A DNA stretch of 64,000 nt. Source: Craurococcus roseus. GTDB lineage: Bacteria > Pseudomonadota > Alphaproteobacteria > Acetobacterales > Acetobacteraceae. Shown here piece by piece: positions 1 through 9,587 of the stretch. The notes beneath the pieces were generated by a model. The model was not told the origin of the DNA. It saw only the letters and a list, made by a program, of their open reading frames with translations, and ran no database searches. Position numbers and translations under genes: made by a program. The stretch covers positions 62,001 through 126,000 of the forward strand of contig NZ_BAAAFZ010000046.1 of the NCBI RefSeq assembly GCF_039523795.1, given 5' to 3'. How positions within the stretch are numbered: the stretch's first letter is position 1; each line of letters starts with the position of its first letter.

Positions 1-300
1 CGCCAAGCCTTCATCAGCCCCGAAAGCTTCACCTTCATCGAGAGCGCCATCATCCTCGCCATCGTCGTGCTCGGGGGGCTCGGCAGCCAGGTCGGCGTGG
101 CGATCGCGGCGCTGGTGATGATCGGCGGCTTCGAACTGTTCCGCGACCTCGAAGAATGGCGGATGCTGGTCTTCGGCGGCGCCATGGTGGTCATCATGGT
201 GCTGCGCCCGCGCGGCCTGGTCGGCACCCGCACGCCCACCGTCGCCCTCGGCCAGAAGCGCGCCATCAGCGGCGACCTGGTGAGCGAGGGCCACGGATGA
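1..300 (+). CDS. livM: Branched-chain amino acid ABC transporter permease, C-terminal part
   Basis: This is the last 99 codons of a membrane permease; the start lies before the window. It would form part of the inner-membrane channel of a high-affinity branched-chain amino acid (or related carboxylate) importer. Visible are the end of a transmembrane region (FIESAIILAIVVLGGLGSQ, with the GLGS turn typical of LivM), another hydrophobic helix (VGVAIAALVMIGGFELF) and a last one (MLVFGGAMVVIMVLRPRGL) ending in the usual RPRGL-type tail. The stop overlaps the next start as ATGA, so it is co-transcribed and translationally coupled with the ATPase genes that follow. The alternative LivH is less likely given the C-terminal tail. 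Confidence 0.88.
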   Translation, partial: RQAFISPESFTFIESAIILAIVVLGGLGSQVGVAIAALVMIGGFELFRDLEEWRMLVFGGAMVVIMVLRPRGLVGTRTPTVALGQKRAISGDLVSEGHG

Positions 301-1132
301 GGGGCGACGGCGGCCGCCCCGGCGGGAGCGGCACGATCCTGGAGGTCGCCGGCCTCACCATGCGCTTCGGCGGGCTGGTGGCGGTGGACAGCGTGTCCTT
401 CGACGCCCGGCGCGGCGACATCACCGCCCTGATCGGCCCGAACGGCGCCGGCAAGACCACCGTGTTCAACTGCATCACCGGCTTCTACCGCCCGAGCGAG
501 GGCGCCATCCGGCTGCACGTCCGGGACGGCGCCCCCCCGGTCGAGCTGCACGCCCTGGCCGGGCACAACATCGCCCGCGCCGGCGTGGCGCGCTCCTTCC
601 AGAACATCCGCCTGTTCCCCGGCATGACCGCGCTGGAGAACCTGCTGATCGCCCAGCACAACACCCTCATGGCGGCCTCGGGCTGGGGCATAGGCGCCGT
701 GCTCGGCCTTTCGCGCTACCCGCGCGCCGAGCGCGAGGCCATCGCAAAGGCGCGCCGCTGGCTGGACGCCACGCGCCTGATCGAGCGCGCGGACGACCCC
801 GCCGGCGCGCTTCCCTACGGCGCGCAGCGGCGGCTGGAGATAGCCCGCGCCATGTGCACCGACCCGTCGCTGCTCTGCCTGGACGAGCCGGCCGCCGGCC
901 TCAACCCGCGCGAGTCGGACGAGTTGGCGCGCCTCCTGCTGAGCATCCGCGCCGACGGCACCTCCATCCTGCTGATCGAGCACGACATGGGCGTGGTGAT
1001 GCGGATCAGCGACAAGGTGGTGGTGCTCGACCACGGCAAGCTGATCGCGGCCGACGCGCCGGCCGCCGTGCGTGCCGACCCGCGCGTCATCGCCGCATAC
1101 CTTGGCGTGGACGACCCCGAGGAGACCGCGGC

Positions 1133-1136
<4 letters not shown>
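297..1136 (+). CDS. livG: Branched-chain amino acid ABC transporter ATP-binding protein LivG
   Basis: A 279-residue ABC ATPase that powers the Liv importer from the cytoplasmic face. Walker A is GPNGAGKT (residues 47-54), Walker B LLCLDE (192-197), and the switch histidine lies in IEHDMG (about 228-233). The signature loop reads LPYGAQRRLEIARAM, the degenerate form common in LivG in place of LSGGQ. The long insert after FQNIRLFPGMTALENL is also typical of LivG. The start is the ATG that overlaps the upstream stop (ATGA). An in-frame upstream extension is possible but would lie inside livM. It ends overlapping the GTG start of livF. Confidence 0.93.
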
Positions 1137-1918
<782 letters not shown>

Positions 1919-2010
1919 AGCCCGTGCGCCGGCTGGTGCAAAAACGCCCGGCCTCGCCTACCTTCGTTCCGGGCGGGCAAACGCCGCATCCAGATCTGGG
2001 GAGACGAACG

Positions 2011-3126
2011 ATGCTGCAAAGACGAGTGGTTCTCGGTTCCGCGCTGGCCCTGGCCGGCGCCGCCCGCAGCACCTGGGCGCAAGGGCAAAGCGGCCCCATC
2101 CGCATCGGCTGCGTCGGCCCGATGACCGGGCAGTACGCCGCCTTCGGCACGCAGATGAAGGCCGGGTCCGAGCAGGCGGTGGCCGACCTCAACGGCCGCG
2201 GCGGCGTCATGGGCCGCCAGCTCGCCTTGGAGATCGGCGACGACGCCTGCGACCCGCGGCAGGCGGTCAGCGTGGCGAACCAGATCGCCGGGCGCGGCGT
2301 GCGCTTCGTCGCCGGCCACTTCTGCTCCGGCTCCTCCATCCCGGCCTCCAAGGCCTACGCGGAGGAGGGCGTGCTCCAGATCAGCCCGGCCTCCACCAAC
2401 CCGCGCTTCACGGACGAGGGCGGCTGGAACACCTTCCGCGTCTGCGGCCGCGACGACCAGCAGGGGCAGGTGGCGGGTGCCTACATCGCCAAGGAGTTCC
2501 GCGGCAAGAAGGTTGCCATCCTCCACGACAACTCCGCCTACGGCAAAGGCTTGGCGGACGAGACCAAGAAGTCGCTGAACGCCGCCGGCCAGCAGGAAGC
2601 GCTCTTCGCCGCCTACACCCCCGGCGAGCGCGACTACAACGCCATCGTCTCCCGCATGAAGGGCGCAGGGATCGATGTGGTCTACATCGGCGGCTACCAC
2701 ACGGAAGCCGGCCTCATCCTCCGCCAGGCCAAGGAGCAGGGGATGAACGTCACCCTGATCGGCGGCGACGCGCTGGTGACGAACGAGTTCTGGCAGATCT
2801 CCGGCGCCGCGGGCGAGGGCACGCTGATGACCTTCAGCTCCGATCCCCGCCGCCGCCCGCAGGCGGCCGAGGTGGTGCAGCGCTTCCGGGCGAAGAACAT
2901 CGATCCGGAGGGCTACGTCCTCTACACCTACGCCGCCATCCAGATCTGGGCGCAGGCCGCCGAGAAGCTCAAGAACCTCGACCCGCGCCAGATCGCCAAC
3001 GCCTTGAAGGCGCAGGGGCCGTGGCAAACGGTGCTCGGCGAGATCAGCTTCGACCGCAAGGGCGACGTCACCGTGCCGGACTACGTCTTCTACGTCTGGA
3101 AGAACGGCAGCTACAGCCAGATGTAG
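2011..3126 (+). CDS. Branched-chain amino acid ABC transporter substrate-binding protein
   Basis: A 371-residue periplasmic binding protein (Peripla_BP_6, LivK type) that captures the ligand for the Liv importer encoded just upstream. An N-terminal signal (MLQRRVVLGSALALAGAA, cleavage probably near STWAQG) precedes the mature protein. The first lobe begins PIRIGCVGPMTGQYAAFGTQ, the family hallmark. The ligand pocket region HFCSGSSIPASKAYAEEGV and the hinge region ILHDNSAYGKGLADETKK are also recognisable. The ATG is preceded by GGGGAGA about seven bases upstream. The true ligand (Leu/Ile/Val, an amide or an aromatic acid) cannot be read from the sequence. Confidence 0.92.
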   Translation: MLQRRVVLGSALALAGAARSTWAQGQSGPIRIGCVGPMTGQYAAFGTQMKAGSEQAVADLNGRGGVMGRQLALEIGDDACDPRQAVSVANQIAGRGVRFVAGHFCSGSSIPASKAYAEEGVLQISPASTNPRFTDEGGWNTFRVCGRDDQQGQVAGAYIAKEFRGKKVAILHDNSAYGKGLADETKKSLNAAGQQEALFAAYTPGERDYNAIVSRMKGAGIDVVYIGGYHTEAGLILRQAKEQGMNVTLIGGDALVTNEFWQISGAAGEGTLMTFSSDPRRRPQAAEVVQRFRAKNIDPEGYVLYTYAAIQIWAQAAEKLKNLDPRQIANALKAQGPWQTVLGEISFDRKGDVTVPDYVFYVWKNGSYSQM

Positions 3127-3180
3127 GCCTTGCGAATCGGCGGACGGGCATCCATCTTGGCCGCAGTCGCAACACAACTG

Positions 3181-3196
3181 AAAGGAGGTGATCCAG
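3181..3196 (+). promoter_or_regulatory. Extended Shine-Dalgarno, 16-base complement of the 16S rRNA 3' end
   Basis: AAAGGAGGTGATCCAG is the exact reverse complement of the conserved 16S tail CTGGATCACCTCCTTT, as far as the first base of the GTG start at 3196. Normal sites here match 4-6 bases. The core GGAGG lies seven bases before GTG, so spacing is optimal. No other such site was noticed in the window. Confidence 0.85.
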
Positions 3197-3273
3197 TGTC
3201 TCATTGTTTGAAGGCGGGTGCCGCGGTCGCGGTCTGGATCATCGCCCCGGCCACTGCGGGGGCGGCTTCCTAG
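3196..3273 (+). CDS. 25-residue hydrophobic peptide with perfect ribosome-binding site
   Basis: A 25-codon ORF starting GTG and ending TAG. The peptide starts VSHCLKAG, continues as a hydrophobic stretch (AAVAVWIIAPA) and ends TAGAAS, so it would make one short membrane-seeking helix with one Cys, one His and one Lys. It is too short for ordinary gene callers. Support comes from the 16-base anti-16S match directly in front, and from a perfect GAAA-looped hairpin at 3309-3334 that closes a roughly 150-base unit. It lies 69 bases after the substrate-binding protein gene and may be the last cistron of the Liv operon or a separate transcript; a weak TTGCGA/CATCTT promoter at 3130-3158 is the best candidate. 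I do not recognise the family. It could equally be a regulatory leader or an RNA that titrates ribosomes. Confidence 0.55.
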   Translation: MSHCLKAGAAVAVWIIAPATAGAAS

Positions 3274-3308
3274 CCGCTGGCGGCTTGATCGCCGTCACTC
3301 AATGGGGA

Positions 3309-3334
3309 GGCCCCGGCGGGAAACCGCCGGGGCC
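3309..3334. terminator. Perfect GC hairpin with GAAA loop between converging genes
   Basis: GGCCCCGGCGG and CCGCCGGGGCC form an uninterrupted 11-bp stem with a GAAA loop, followed by TTCCGC and, a little later, ATTT. It lies 35 bases after the small ORF and 16 bases after the end of the converging Bug gene, so it can serve both strands. The U-tract is short. Confidence 0.65.
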
Positions 3335-3350
3335 TTCCGCATTTCGGGGA

Positions 3351-4355
3351 TTACTCCAAGCGCATCCCGGCGGCGCGGACGACCTCGCCCCAGCGCTCGC
3401 GCCCGGCGCGCACCCAGGCCGCCGCCGCTGCGGCGTCGCCGCCCTCCGCTTGCGCCCCCCACTCTGCGAGGCGTGCCGCCGTCGCGGCGTCGTCGAGGAC
3501 CGCGCGCACCAGCGCCGCCCATCCCGCCGCCTCCGCCTCCGGCGTGCCGCGCGGCGCCAGCAGCAGCAGCCCGATCCGCACGTCGAAGCCGGGCAGGCCG
3601 CTCTCCGCCACGGTCGGCACCTCCGGCAGCGCGGGATCGCGCCGCGGGCTGGATACGGCGAGCGCCCGCAACCGGCCGGACCGCACGAGGTCTGGCCCGC
3701 CGCCCATCGCCAAAAAGCCTGCCTGCGCCGACCCCGACAGCACGGCGGTGAGCGCTTCCGTGTTGCCGCGCAGCGGCACGTGCTCCAGGGCGCCAGACGC
3801 CAAGCCCGACCTCTGGCGCAGGTGCTCCATCGCCAAGTGCCCGGGCGAACCGACACCGGCCGAGGCGTAGAACAATGGCTGACGCTTCGCCGCCGCAAGA
3901 AAGCCAGCCAAGTCGGACAACCCGGCGCCAGGGTGCGCCACGAGCACCAGCGGGAAGGAGCTGACGAGCGTGAGCGGAACCAAATCCCGCACGGGATCGA
4001 AGCCCATGTCGCGGTAGAGGTGCGGGTTGACTGTGAACGGCGTGTCTATGCTGGCCAGCACGGTGCGCCCGTCCGGCCGGGCCTGCGCTGCCGCCGCCGC
4101 GCCGATGTTGCCGCCCGCGCCCGGCCGGTTCTCTACGACGACCGGCCCGCGCCCGTCACGCTGCACGCGGTCGGCGAGCAGCCGCGCGACGCCGTCCAAC
4201 TGCCCGCCCGGCGGGAAGTTCACAACGATGCGCCGCGGCTCGGGGCCCTGCTGAGCCCGCGCCGGCCGCGTCGTGGCGCCGAGCGCGAAGCCCGAGCCGC
4301 ACAGCGCCCGTCTCGTCCAACGGCCCTCGCGCGCGAGGTCCAGGCCACCACCCAT
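3351..4355 (-). CDS. Bug-family tripartite tricarboxylate transporter substrate-binding protein
   Basis: A 334-residue periplasmic receptor of the Bug/TctC family, whose members bind carboxylates for TctAB permeases. A twin-arginine-like signal (WTRRALCGSGFALGATTRPARA) precedes the mature start near QQGPEPRRIVVNFPPGG. The family motifs VVVENRPGAGGNIG and a C-terminal RWGEVVRAAGMRLE tail are present, and total length fits. No tctA or tctB lies nearby, so it is an orphan receptor. An ATG or GTG a few codons downstream could be the real start, because residues before the RR motif are dispensable. Confidence 0.88.
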   Translation of the reverse strand: MGGGLDLAREGRWTRRALCGSGFALGATTRPARAQQGPEPRRIVVNFPPGGQLDGVARLLADRVQRDGRGPVVVENRPGAGGNIGAAAAAQARPDGRTVLASIDTPFTVNPHLYRDMGFDPVRDLVPLTLVSSFPLVLVAHPGAGLSDLAGFLAAAKRQPLFYASAGVGSPGHLAMEHLRQRSGLASGALEHVPLRGNTEALTAVLSGSAQAGFLAMGGGPDLVRSGRLRALAVSSPRRDPALPEVPTVAESGLPGFDVRIGLLLLAPRGTPEAEAAGWAALVRAVLDDAATAARLAEWGAQAEGGDAAAAAAWVRAGRERWGEVVRAAGMRLE

Positions 4356-4430
4356 CCTTCCCTCCCGTCGCTGGCAAGCCGCGGCGTTGCGGCTAGGCTA
4401 CGCGCGCGACCGTCCGGGAAGCCAGCGCCG

Positions 4431-5999
4431 ATGACCGCCATCCGCAACGTGCTCTTCGTGATGTGCGACCAGCTCCGCTGGGACCACCTGTCCTGCGCCG
4501 GCCACCCCTTCCTGCGAACACCCAGCATTGACGCGCTGGCCGCGCGCGGCGTGCGTTTCAGCGAAGCCTTCGTGCAGAGCGGCATCTGCGGCCCGTCCCG
4601 CATGTCCTTCTACACCGGCCGCTACGTCTCGACGCACGGCGCCACCCACAACCGCGTCCCGCTCTCGGTGGGCGAGGTGACGCTCGGCTGGCACCTGCGC
4701 GAGAGCGGCCGGACCCTCGCCCTCGCCGGCAAGACGCACGTCCTGCCGGACGCGCGCGGGATGCGGCGCCTCCAACTCGACGGCCAGGACGATCTCGCGG
4801 CGCTGCTGCGGGAAGGCTACTTCTCGGTGGTGGACCGCCACGACGGCCACCACGCCGAGCCGGCCTCGGCCTACGCCCGCTGGCTCCGCGCCAAGGGCTA
4901 CGACAGCGCCGACCCCTGGACGGACTTCGTCATCGGCGTCGAGGACGCGGAAGGCCGGGTCCTCTCGGGCTGGAAGATGCGCCACGCCGGCCTGCCCGCG
5001 CGGGTGCGGGAGGAGCACAGCGAGACCGCCTACACCACCGACGTCGCCCTGGACTTCATGCGCCGCCAGGGCGACGACCCTTGGGTGCTGCACCTTTCCT
5101 ACGTGAAGCCGCACTGGCCCTACATCGCCCCTGCGCCCTACCACGCGATGTTCAAGCCCGAGCAATGCCTGCCGGTGAGCCGCCACCCCGCCGAGCGGAC
5201 CGAGGCGGCGCACCCGGTTTTCCGCGCCTTCCAGGACGAGGAGGTGGCGCGGAGCTTCCAGCACGACGCGTGCATTCGCACCGTCCGTCCGGCCTACCAG
5301 GGCCTGATCCGGCAAGTGGACGACCACTTGGGCCGCGTATGGGACGAGATGGAGCGGCTGGGGCGCTGGCGCGACACGCTCGTGATCTTCACCTCGGACC
5401 ACGGCGACTACCTCGGCGACCACTGGCTCGGTGAGAAGGAGCTGTTCCACGACTGCATCCAGCGGGTGCCCTTCCTGCTCTACGACCCGTCGCCCGCCGC
5501 GGATTCCACCCGCGGCACAACGGACGCCCGGCCGGTGGAAGCGATAGACGCGGTGCCGACGATCCTTGACGCCCTCGGCCTCGACCCGGCGCGCCACCTC
5601 GTCGAAGGGCGCTCGCTGCTGCCGGCCGTGCGCGGCGAGGCCGGGGGCGAATGGCGGGACGCGGTGTTCAGCGAACTCGATTGGACGCTGCGCGGCGCCC
5701 GCCGGCGCCTCGGCCACCCGTCCGGCCAGCACCACGCCTGGATGGTCCGCACCGCGCGATGGAAGTACGTCCATTGGACGAGCGGCCACCGCCCGCAGCT
5801 CTTCGACCTGGACGCCGATCCGGAGGAGTTCCACGACCTGGGCGCCGACGCGTCGCACGAGGCCACGCGGCGGGCGATGCGCGAACGGCTGCTGCGCTGG
5901 TTCACCGGCCTGAAGCGCCGCACCACCATCACCTGGGAAGAGGCGGAAGCCCGCACGGACAACCACAAGCGCGCCGGCGTCTTCTACGGCGAGTGGTGA
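4431..5999 (+). CDS. Sulfatase-family hydrolase (arylsulfatase / phosphonate monoester hydrolase-like)
   Basis: A 522-residue type I sulfatase fold enzyme of the alkaline phosphatase superfamily. The maturation motif C-x-P-x-R is CGPSR at residues 53-57, within ICGPSRMSFYTGRYVSTHG, so Cys53 should be converted to formylglycine. Metal ligands are visible in FVMCDQLRWDHL at the N-terminus and in SDHGDYLGDH. There is no signal peptide, so it is probably cytoplasmic, as are phosphonate monoester hydrolases, which it also resembles in length. A choline-sulfatase or arylsulfatase role is the alternative. The ATG at 4431 starts right at the conserved N-terminal strand; the open frame extends upstream but without family similarity. 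It diverges from the Bug gene. Confidence 0.85.
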   Translation: MTAIRNVLFVMCDQLRWDHLSCAGHPFLRTPSIDALAARGVRFSEAFVQSGICGPSRMSFYTGRYVSTHGATHNRVPLSVGEVTLGWHLRESGRTLALAGKTHVLPDARGMRRLQLDGQDDLAALLREGYFSVVDRHDGHHAEPASAYARWLRAKGYDSADPWTDFVIGVEDAEGRVLSGWKMRHAGLPARVREEHSETAYTTDVALDFMRRQGDDPWVLHLSYVKPHWPYIAPAPYHAMFKPEQCLPVSRHPAERTEAAHPVFRAFQDEEVARSFQHDACIRTVRPAYQGLIRQVDDHLGRVWDEMERLGRWRDTLVIFTSDHGDYLGDHWLGEKELFHDCIQRVPFLLYDPSPAADSTRGTTDARPVEAIDAVPTILDALGLDPARHLVEGRSLLPAVRGEAGGEWRDAVFSELDWTLRGARRRLGHPSGQHHAWMVRTARWKYVHWTSGHRPQLFDLDADPEEFHDLGADASHEATRRAMRERLLRWFTGLKRRTTITWEEAEARTDNHKRAGVFYGEW

Positions 6000-6012
6000 G
6001 GCGGGCCGCCCG

Positions 6013-6510
6013 CTACCCCTCCAGGCCGACCGGATAGTAGTCCCGGCCGAAGTAGATCAGACCGCCCTCGTTCGGGCTGCCCTGCCGGATGGCCTCGATC
6101 TCGGCGAAGACCACGATGTGCGTACCCTTCTCGACCATGTCGGAGACGCGGCAGTCGAACGCCACCATCGCGTCCACCAGCACCGGCGCGCCAGTGGCCA
6201 ACCCGGTCCAGGTGCCCGCATCGAAGCGCTCCTCCATGGTGCACTTGGTCGAGCCCGCGAAGACGCGGGACACCTCCGCCTGGTGGGCCGCGAGGGTGTT
6301 GACGCAGAACACCCCGTTCTCCCTCAGCCTCGGCGCCGCCGTCGCGCCGCGGTTCATGCAGAGGAGCAGGGTGGGCGGGTCGTCCGTCACGCTGCACACC
6401 GCGCTCGCGGTGAAGCCGCCGCGCCCGGCCGGTCCCCCCGTGGTTATCACGTTCACCGCCGCGCCCAGCCGGGCCATGGCGTCGCGGAACTCCTGCCGAT
6501 CCACGGCCAT
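6013..6510 (-). CDS. Flavin reductase family protein (HpaC/RutF-like)
   Basis: A 165-residue split-barrel flavin reductase that supplies reduced FMN or FAD to a two-component monooxygenase. The signature region FTASAVCSVTDDPPTLLLCM is clear, followed by NGVFCVNTLAAHQ, and FGRDYYPV near the C-terminus. The ATG at 6510 (MAVDRQEFRDAMARLG) fits the family start; an ATG 15 codons upstream adds only non-conserved residues. It sits between a sulfatase-like gene and an MFS carrier. Its partner oxygenase is not adjacent; the luciferase-like enzymes at 35930-40793 are only possible users. Confidence 0.87.
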   Translation of the reverse strand: MAVDRQEFRDAMARLGAAVNVITTGGPAGRGGFTASAVCSVTDDPPTLLLCMNRGATAAPRLRENGVFCVNTLAAHQAEVSRVFAGSTKCTMEERFDAGTWTGLATGAPVLVDAMVAFDCRVSDMVEKGTHIVVFAEIEAIRQGSPNEGGLIYFGRDYYPVGLEG

Positions 6511-6593
6511 GCCCGACCCGTCCCATCCAGTCCAACCCGGCGCCGATATAAGCACGCGGCGCCGGCCTTACAGCCGCCCCCGGCGCGGAGCGC

Positions 6594-8045
6594 TCAGCGC
6601 GCCACGGCCGACAGCGGTGCCGCCACCTCCTCCAACGGCTTGCCCTCGGCCGCGAAGCCGATCTTCCATTCCGTCGCCGCCGCCACCAGCATCAGGGCGG
6701 CCGCGGCCATGTAGCCCCACATGATCGCCTCCCGGTTCCCGGTCTCGATCAGCGCGCCGAAGATGGTCGGGCCGGACACGCCGCCCACCAGCGTGCCGAT
6801 GGCGAAGAACAGCGCGATGGCCATGGCCCGCATCTCCAGCGGGAAGCTCTCGCCCACCGTCAGGTACGCGGCGGAGGCGGCAGCGGAGGCGAAGAAGAAG
6901 ATGACCGTCCAAGCCATCGTCTGCTGCCACGCGGACAGCCAGCCCTCCACGAAGGCCCAGCCCGTGAACGCCATCAGCACGCCGGAGATGGCGTAGGTGG
7001 CCGTGATCATCGGCCGCCGGCCTATGCTGTCGAAGAACGGCCCGAGGATCAGCGGCCCGGCCAGGTTGCCGAGCGCGAAGGGCAGCATGTACCAACCGAC
7101 GCTCCCCGACGGGATGCCGTAGAACTTGGTAAGCACCAGCGCGTAGGTGAAGCCGAGCGCGTTGTAGCAGAAGGCCTGGCACGACATCAGCGTCAGGCCG
7201 AGCACCGTGCGCTGCTTGTGCGTGCCGATCATGGTCCGCCACACCTCCGCGATCTGGGTGTGGCCGCGCCGGCGGAAGCGCACCGGCCCGTATTGCAAGG
7301 GCGGGAGCTTGCCCCCGTGCTGCGCCGCGACCTCGCGCTCGATGCCGCCGACGATCTCCTCCGCCTCGTCGTTGCGGCCCTTGATCATCAGCCAGCGGGG
7401 GCTCTCGGGCAGGAAGCGGCGCAGGAACAGCACGACGACGCACAGCGCGCCGCCCACCACGAAGGCCACGCGCCAGCCGAGGTTCGGGTCCACCACGGCG
7501 GGGTTGAGCACCACCAGCGCGATGATCGAGCCCAGCGCCGCGCCGCCCCAGAAGGTACCGTTCACCGCGAGGTCCGTGGTGCCGCGCTTGCGTGCCGGGA
7601 TCAGCTCCTGGATCGCCGAGTTCACCGCCGCGTACTCGCCGCCGATCCCCGCGCCCGTCAGCGCGCGGAAGAAGGCGAATGACCAGAAGTCCCACGAGAA
7701 CCCGCTGGCGATGCTGGCCAGCATGTAGACGGTCAGGGTGATGAAGAAGAGCTTGGACCGCCCGATGCGGTCGGCCATCCAGCCGAAGCCCACCGCGCCC
7801 ACCACGGCGCCGATCAGGTAGGCCGACGCCGCGAGGCCGATCTGCGTCTCGCTGAGGCCGAGGCTCTCGTGGATCGCCGGGGCGAGGCTGCCCACCAGCG
7901 TCACCTCCAACCCGTCCAGCACCCAGGTGATGCCGAGGGCCGTCACCACCCGCCAGTGGAACCCGCTCCAGGGCAGGCGGTCCAGCCGCGCCGGCACGTC
8001 GGTTTCGAACTGACCGCCGTCCGCGGCTCCCGGAGTGTCTCTCAT
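6594..8045 (-). CDS. MFS transporter, sugar/aromatic-acid porter type
   Basis: A 483-residue inner-membrane carrier with about twelve hydrophobic segments. MFS motif A is present after helix 2 (GWMADRIGRSKLFF) and again in the second half (FFDSIGRRPMITA). The signature RALTGAGIGGEYAAVNS and the PESPRWL motif after helix 6 point to the sugar-porter / aromatic acid:H+ symporter branch. It has a long N-terminal tail before the first helix and a cytoplasmic loop around residues 215-260. The substrate cannot be read. It is transcribed with the same polarity as its neighbours, but no operon partner is obvious. Confidence 0.9.
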   Translation of the reverse strand: MRDTPGAADGGQFETDVPARLDRLPWSGFHWRVVTALGITWVLDGLEVTLVGSLAPAIHESLGLSETQIGLAASAYLIGAVVGAVGFGWMADRIGRSKLFFITLTVYMLASIASGFSWDFWSFAFFRALTGAGIGGEYAAVNSAIQELIPARKRGTTDLAVNGTFWGGAALGSIIALVVLNPAVVDPNLGWRVAFVVGGALCVVVLFLRRFLPESPRWLMIKGRNDEAEEIVGGIEREVAAQHGGKLPPLQYGPVRFRRRGHTQIAEVWRTMIGTHKQRTVLGLTLMSCQAFCYNALGFTYALVLTKFYGIPSGSVGWYMLPFALGNLAGPLILGPFFDSIGRRPMITATYAISGVLMAFTGWAFVEGWLSAWQQTMAWTVIFFFASAAASAAYLTVGESFPLEMRAMAIALFFAIGTLVGGVSGPTIFGALIETGNREAIMWGYMAAAALMLVAAATEWKIGFAAEGKPLEEVAAPLSAVAR

Positions 8046-8106
8046 GCGGGCTGTTCCTTTCCCCCCTGCCGAGGGGTGAACGCCGCCAGAGAAGAAGGTG
8101 TTCCCC

Positions 8107-8823
8107 TCAGCCGCAGGGCGCCAGGGCGGGCGCTTCCACCGCCGCGTCCACCCGGCTGGCGGTGTCGTCCACGTCCGTTCCGACCGCGATCTCCTCCACC
8201 GGGGGCGGCTCGCCGCCGAAGGCCGCGCGCCAGTCGGCGGCGAGGTCCACCCGCTCCGGGAACCAGCGGCCGCGCGGCGCGTCGGCCGGGCGCAGCACCC
8301 GCATCCGGCCGAGGCCCGCCAGATAAGGCGTGGCGAAGAAGGCCGGCTCCCGCCCGGTGCCGCCCCAAACGTACATCAGCACGCTACGCGGCAACGTGCG
8401 GCCGTTGCCCACGCGCGCCTGCGCCAAGCGGTGCTGCGTGCGCTGCCAGACGCTCGCGTCCGGTGGCCAGCCGGCGAAGCCGACCGCGATCGACAGCGCC
8501 TTGTCGTCGCCGCCCCGGCGGGTGAGGTCGGTCGGCGGCGGCCCGACGTCCACGCGCCAGCGCCAGGACAAGCACACCGGCGGACCCTCCACCCGCCGCC
8601 ACACGAAGCTCGCCTGCCCCTCGCCCTGCACGGAAACGCCGCCGCCGGGCAAGGACCTGAACCGGGCCGGCGGCAGGCCCGGCCATTCGGCGTGGTGCCA
8701 ACCGGCCGCCTCCAACGACCCGGCTGCGGGCCGAACGCCGCCGCTGGTCGCCCACGCGGCCGGCGGGGCGGCCAGGAGCAGGAGCGCCGCGGCGCCGGGC
8801 GCGGCGGTGGCGAGCCTGGGCAT
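8107..8823 (-). CDS. DUF3047 family exported protein
   Basis: A 238-residue protein with an N-terminal signal (about residues 1-26, ending AAWATSG). The DUF3047 core is visible in CLSWRWRVDVG, the RRGGDDKALSIAV strand, YVWGG, the MRVLRPADAPRGRW segment and the C-terminal IAVGTDVDDTASRV block. The fold is expected to be a secreted beta sandwich and the function is unknown in the family. It ends 61 bases before the MFS gene and diverges from the dienelactone hydrolase gene. Confidence 0.75.
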   Translation of the reverse strand: MPRLATAAPGAAALLLLAAPPAAWATSGGVRPAAGSLEAAGWHHAEWPGLPPARFRSLPGGGVSVQGEGQASFVWRRVEGPPVCLSWRWRVDVGPPPTDLTRRGGDDKALSIAVGFAGWPPDASVWQRTQHRLAQARVGNGRTLPRSVLMYVWGGTGREPAFFATPYLAGLGRMRVLRPADAPRGRWFPERVDLAADWRAAFGGEPPPVEEIAVGTDVDDTASRVDAAVEAPALAPCG

Positions 8824-8873
8824 CCCGGTCTAGATGTCCCGCCCAGGACCGACGACAAGGAGAGGGGGACGAC

Positions 8874-9587
8874 ATGCCCGAAACGAGGATCGCCGCACGC
8901 GACGGCGCCGGCGATTTCGCCGCCTACGTCGCCAAGCCCAAGGCCACGCCGTCCGGCGGCCCCGCTGGCGCGGTGGTGATGATCCAGGAGATCTTCGGCG
9001 TGAACGGCGCCATGCGCGCCTTGTCCGATTGGGTCGCCGAGATGGGCTTCGTCGCCGTCGCACCCGACCTGTTCTGGCGCCAGAAGCCGGGCGTGGACCT
9101 CGACCCCGACAAGGGCCAATCCGAGTGGGACCAAGCCTTCGCGTTCATGAACGGCATGGACCAGGACAAGGCCGTGCAAGACCTCCAGGCGACGGTGGAC
9201 GCCGCGCGCAAGATGGAAGGCGCCAACGGCAAGGTCGCCACCATGGGCTTCTGCCTCGGCGGCCGGCTCGCCTACATGATGGCCGCGCGCTCGGACTCGG
9301 ATTGCAACATCAGCTACTACGGCGTCGGCCTCGACGGCCTCTTGGGCGAGGCCGGCAACATCAAGAACCCGCTGATGCTGCACATCGCCGGCAAGGACAA
9401 GTTCGTGCCGCCGGAAGCGCAGAAGAAGATCGTGGAGGGCCTGCGCGGCAACGCCAAGGTCGAATGCCACGTCTATCCCTGGGCCGATCACGCCTTCTCC
9501 CGCCGCGGCGGCCACTCCTACGACGCCCGCGCCGCCACCATCGCCGACGGCCGCTCGGCGGAGCTGCTGTCGCGCGTGCTCGGCTGA
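8874..9587 (+). CDS. Dienelactone hydrolase family protein
   Basis: A 237-residue alpha/beta hydrolase. The catalytic triad is readable as Cys127 in GFCLGG, Asp175 in AGKDKFVP and His206 in DHAFSRRG, the arrangement of dienelactone hydrolases that open the lactone ring in chlorocatechol and related pathways. No signal peptide is seen, so it acts in the cytoplasm. A strong AGGAGAGGGG site stands before the ATG. No ring-cleavage pathway genes flank it, so the physiological substrate is open; many such homologues are broad esterases. Confidence 0.88.
   Translation: MPETRIAARDGAGDFAAYVAKPKATPSGGPAGAVVMIQEIFGVNGAMRALSDWVAEMGFVAVAPDLFWRQKPGVDLDPDKGQSEWDQAFAFMNGMDQDKAVQDLQATVDAARKMEGANGKVATMGFCLGGRLAYMMAARSDSDCNISYYGVGLDGLLGEAGNIKNPLMLHIAGKDKFVPPEAQKKIVEGLRGNAKVECHVYPWADHAFSRRGGHSYDARAATIADGRSAELLSRVLG

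Noticed and set aside
3204..4430. Upstream in-frame extension of the sulfatase-like gene
   Set aside because: It crosses the terminator hairpin and lies antisense to the Bug gene; sulfatase similarity begins exactly at ATG 4431.
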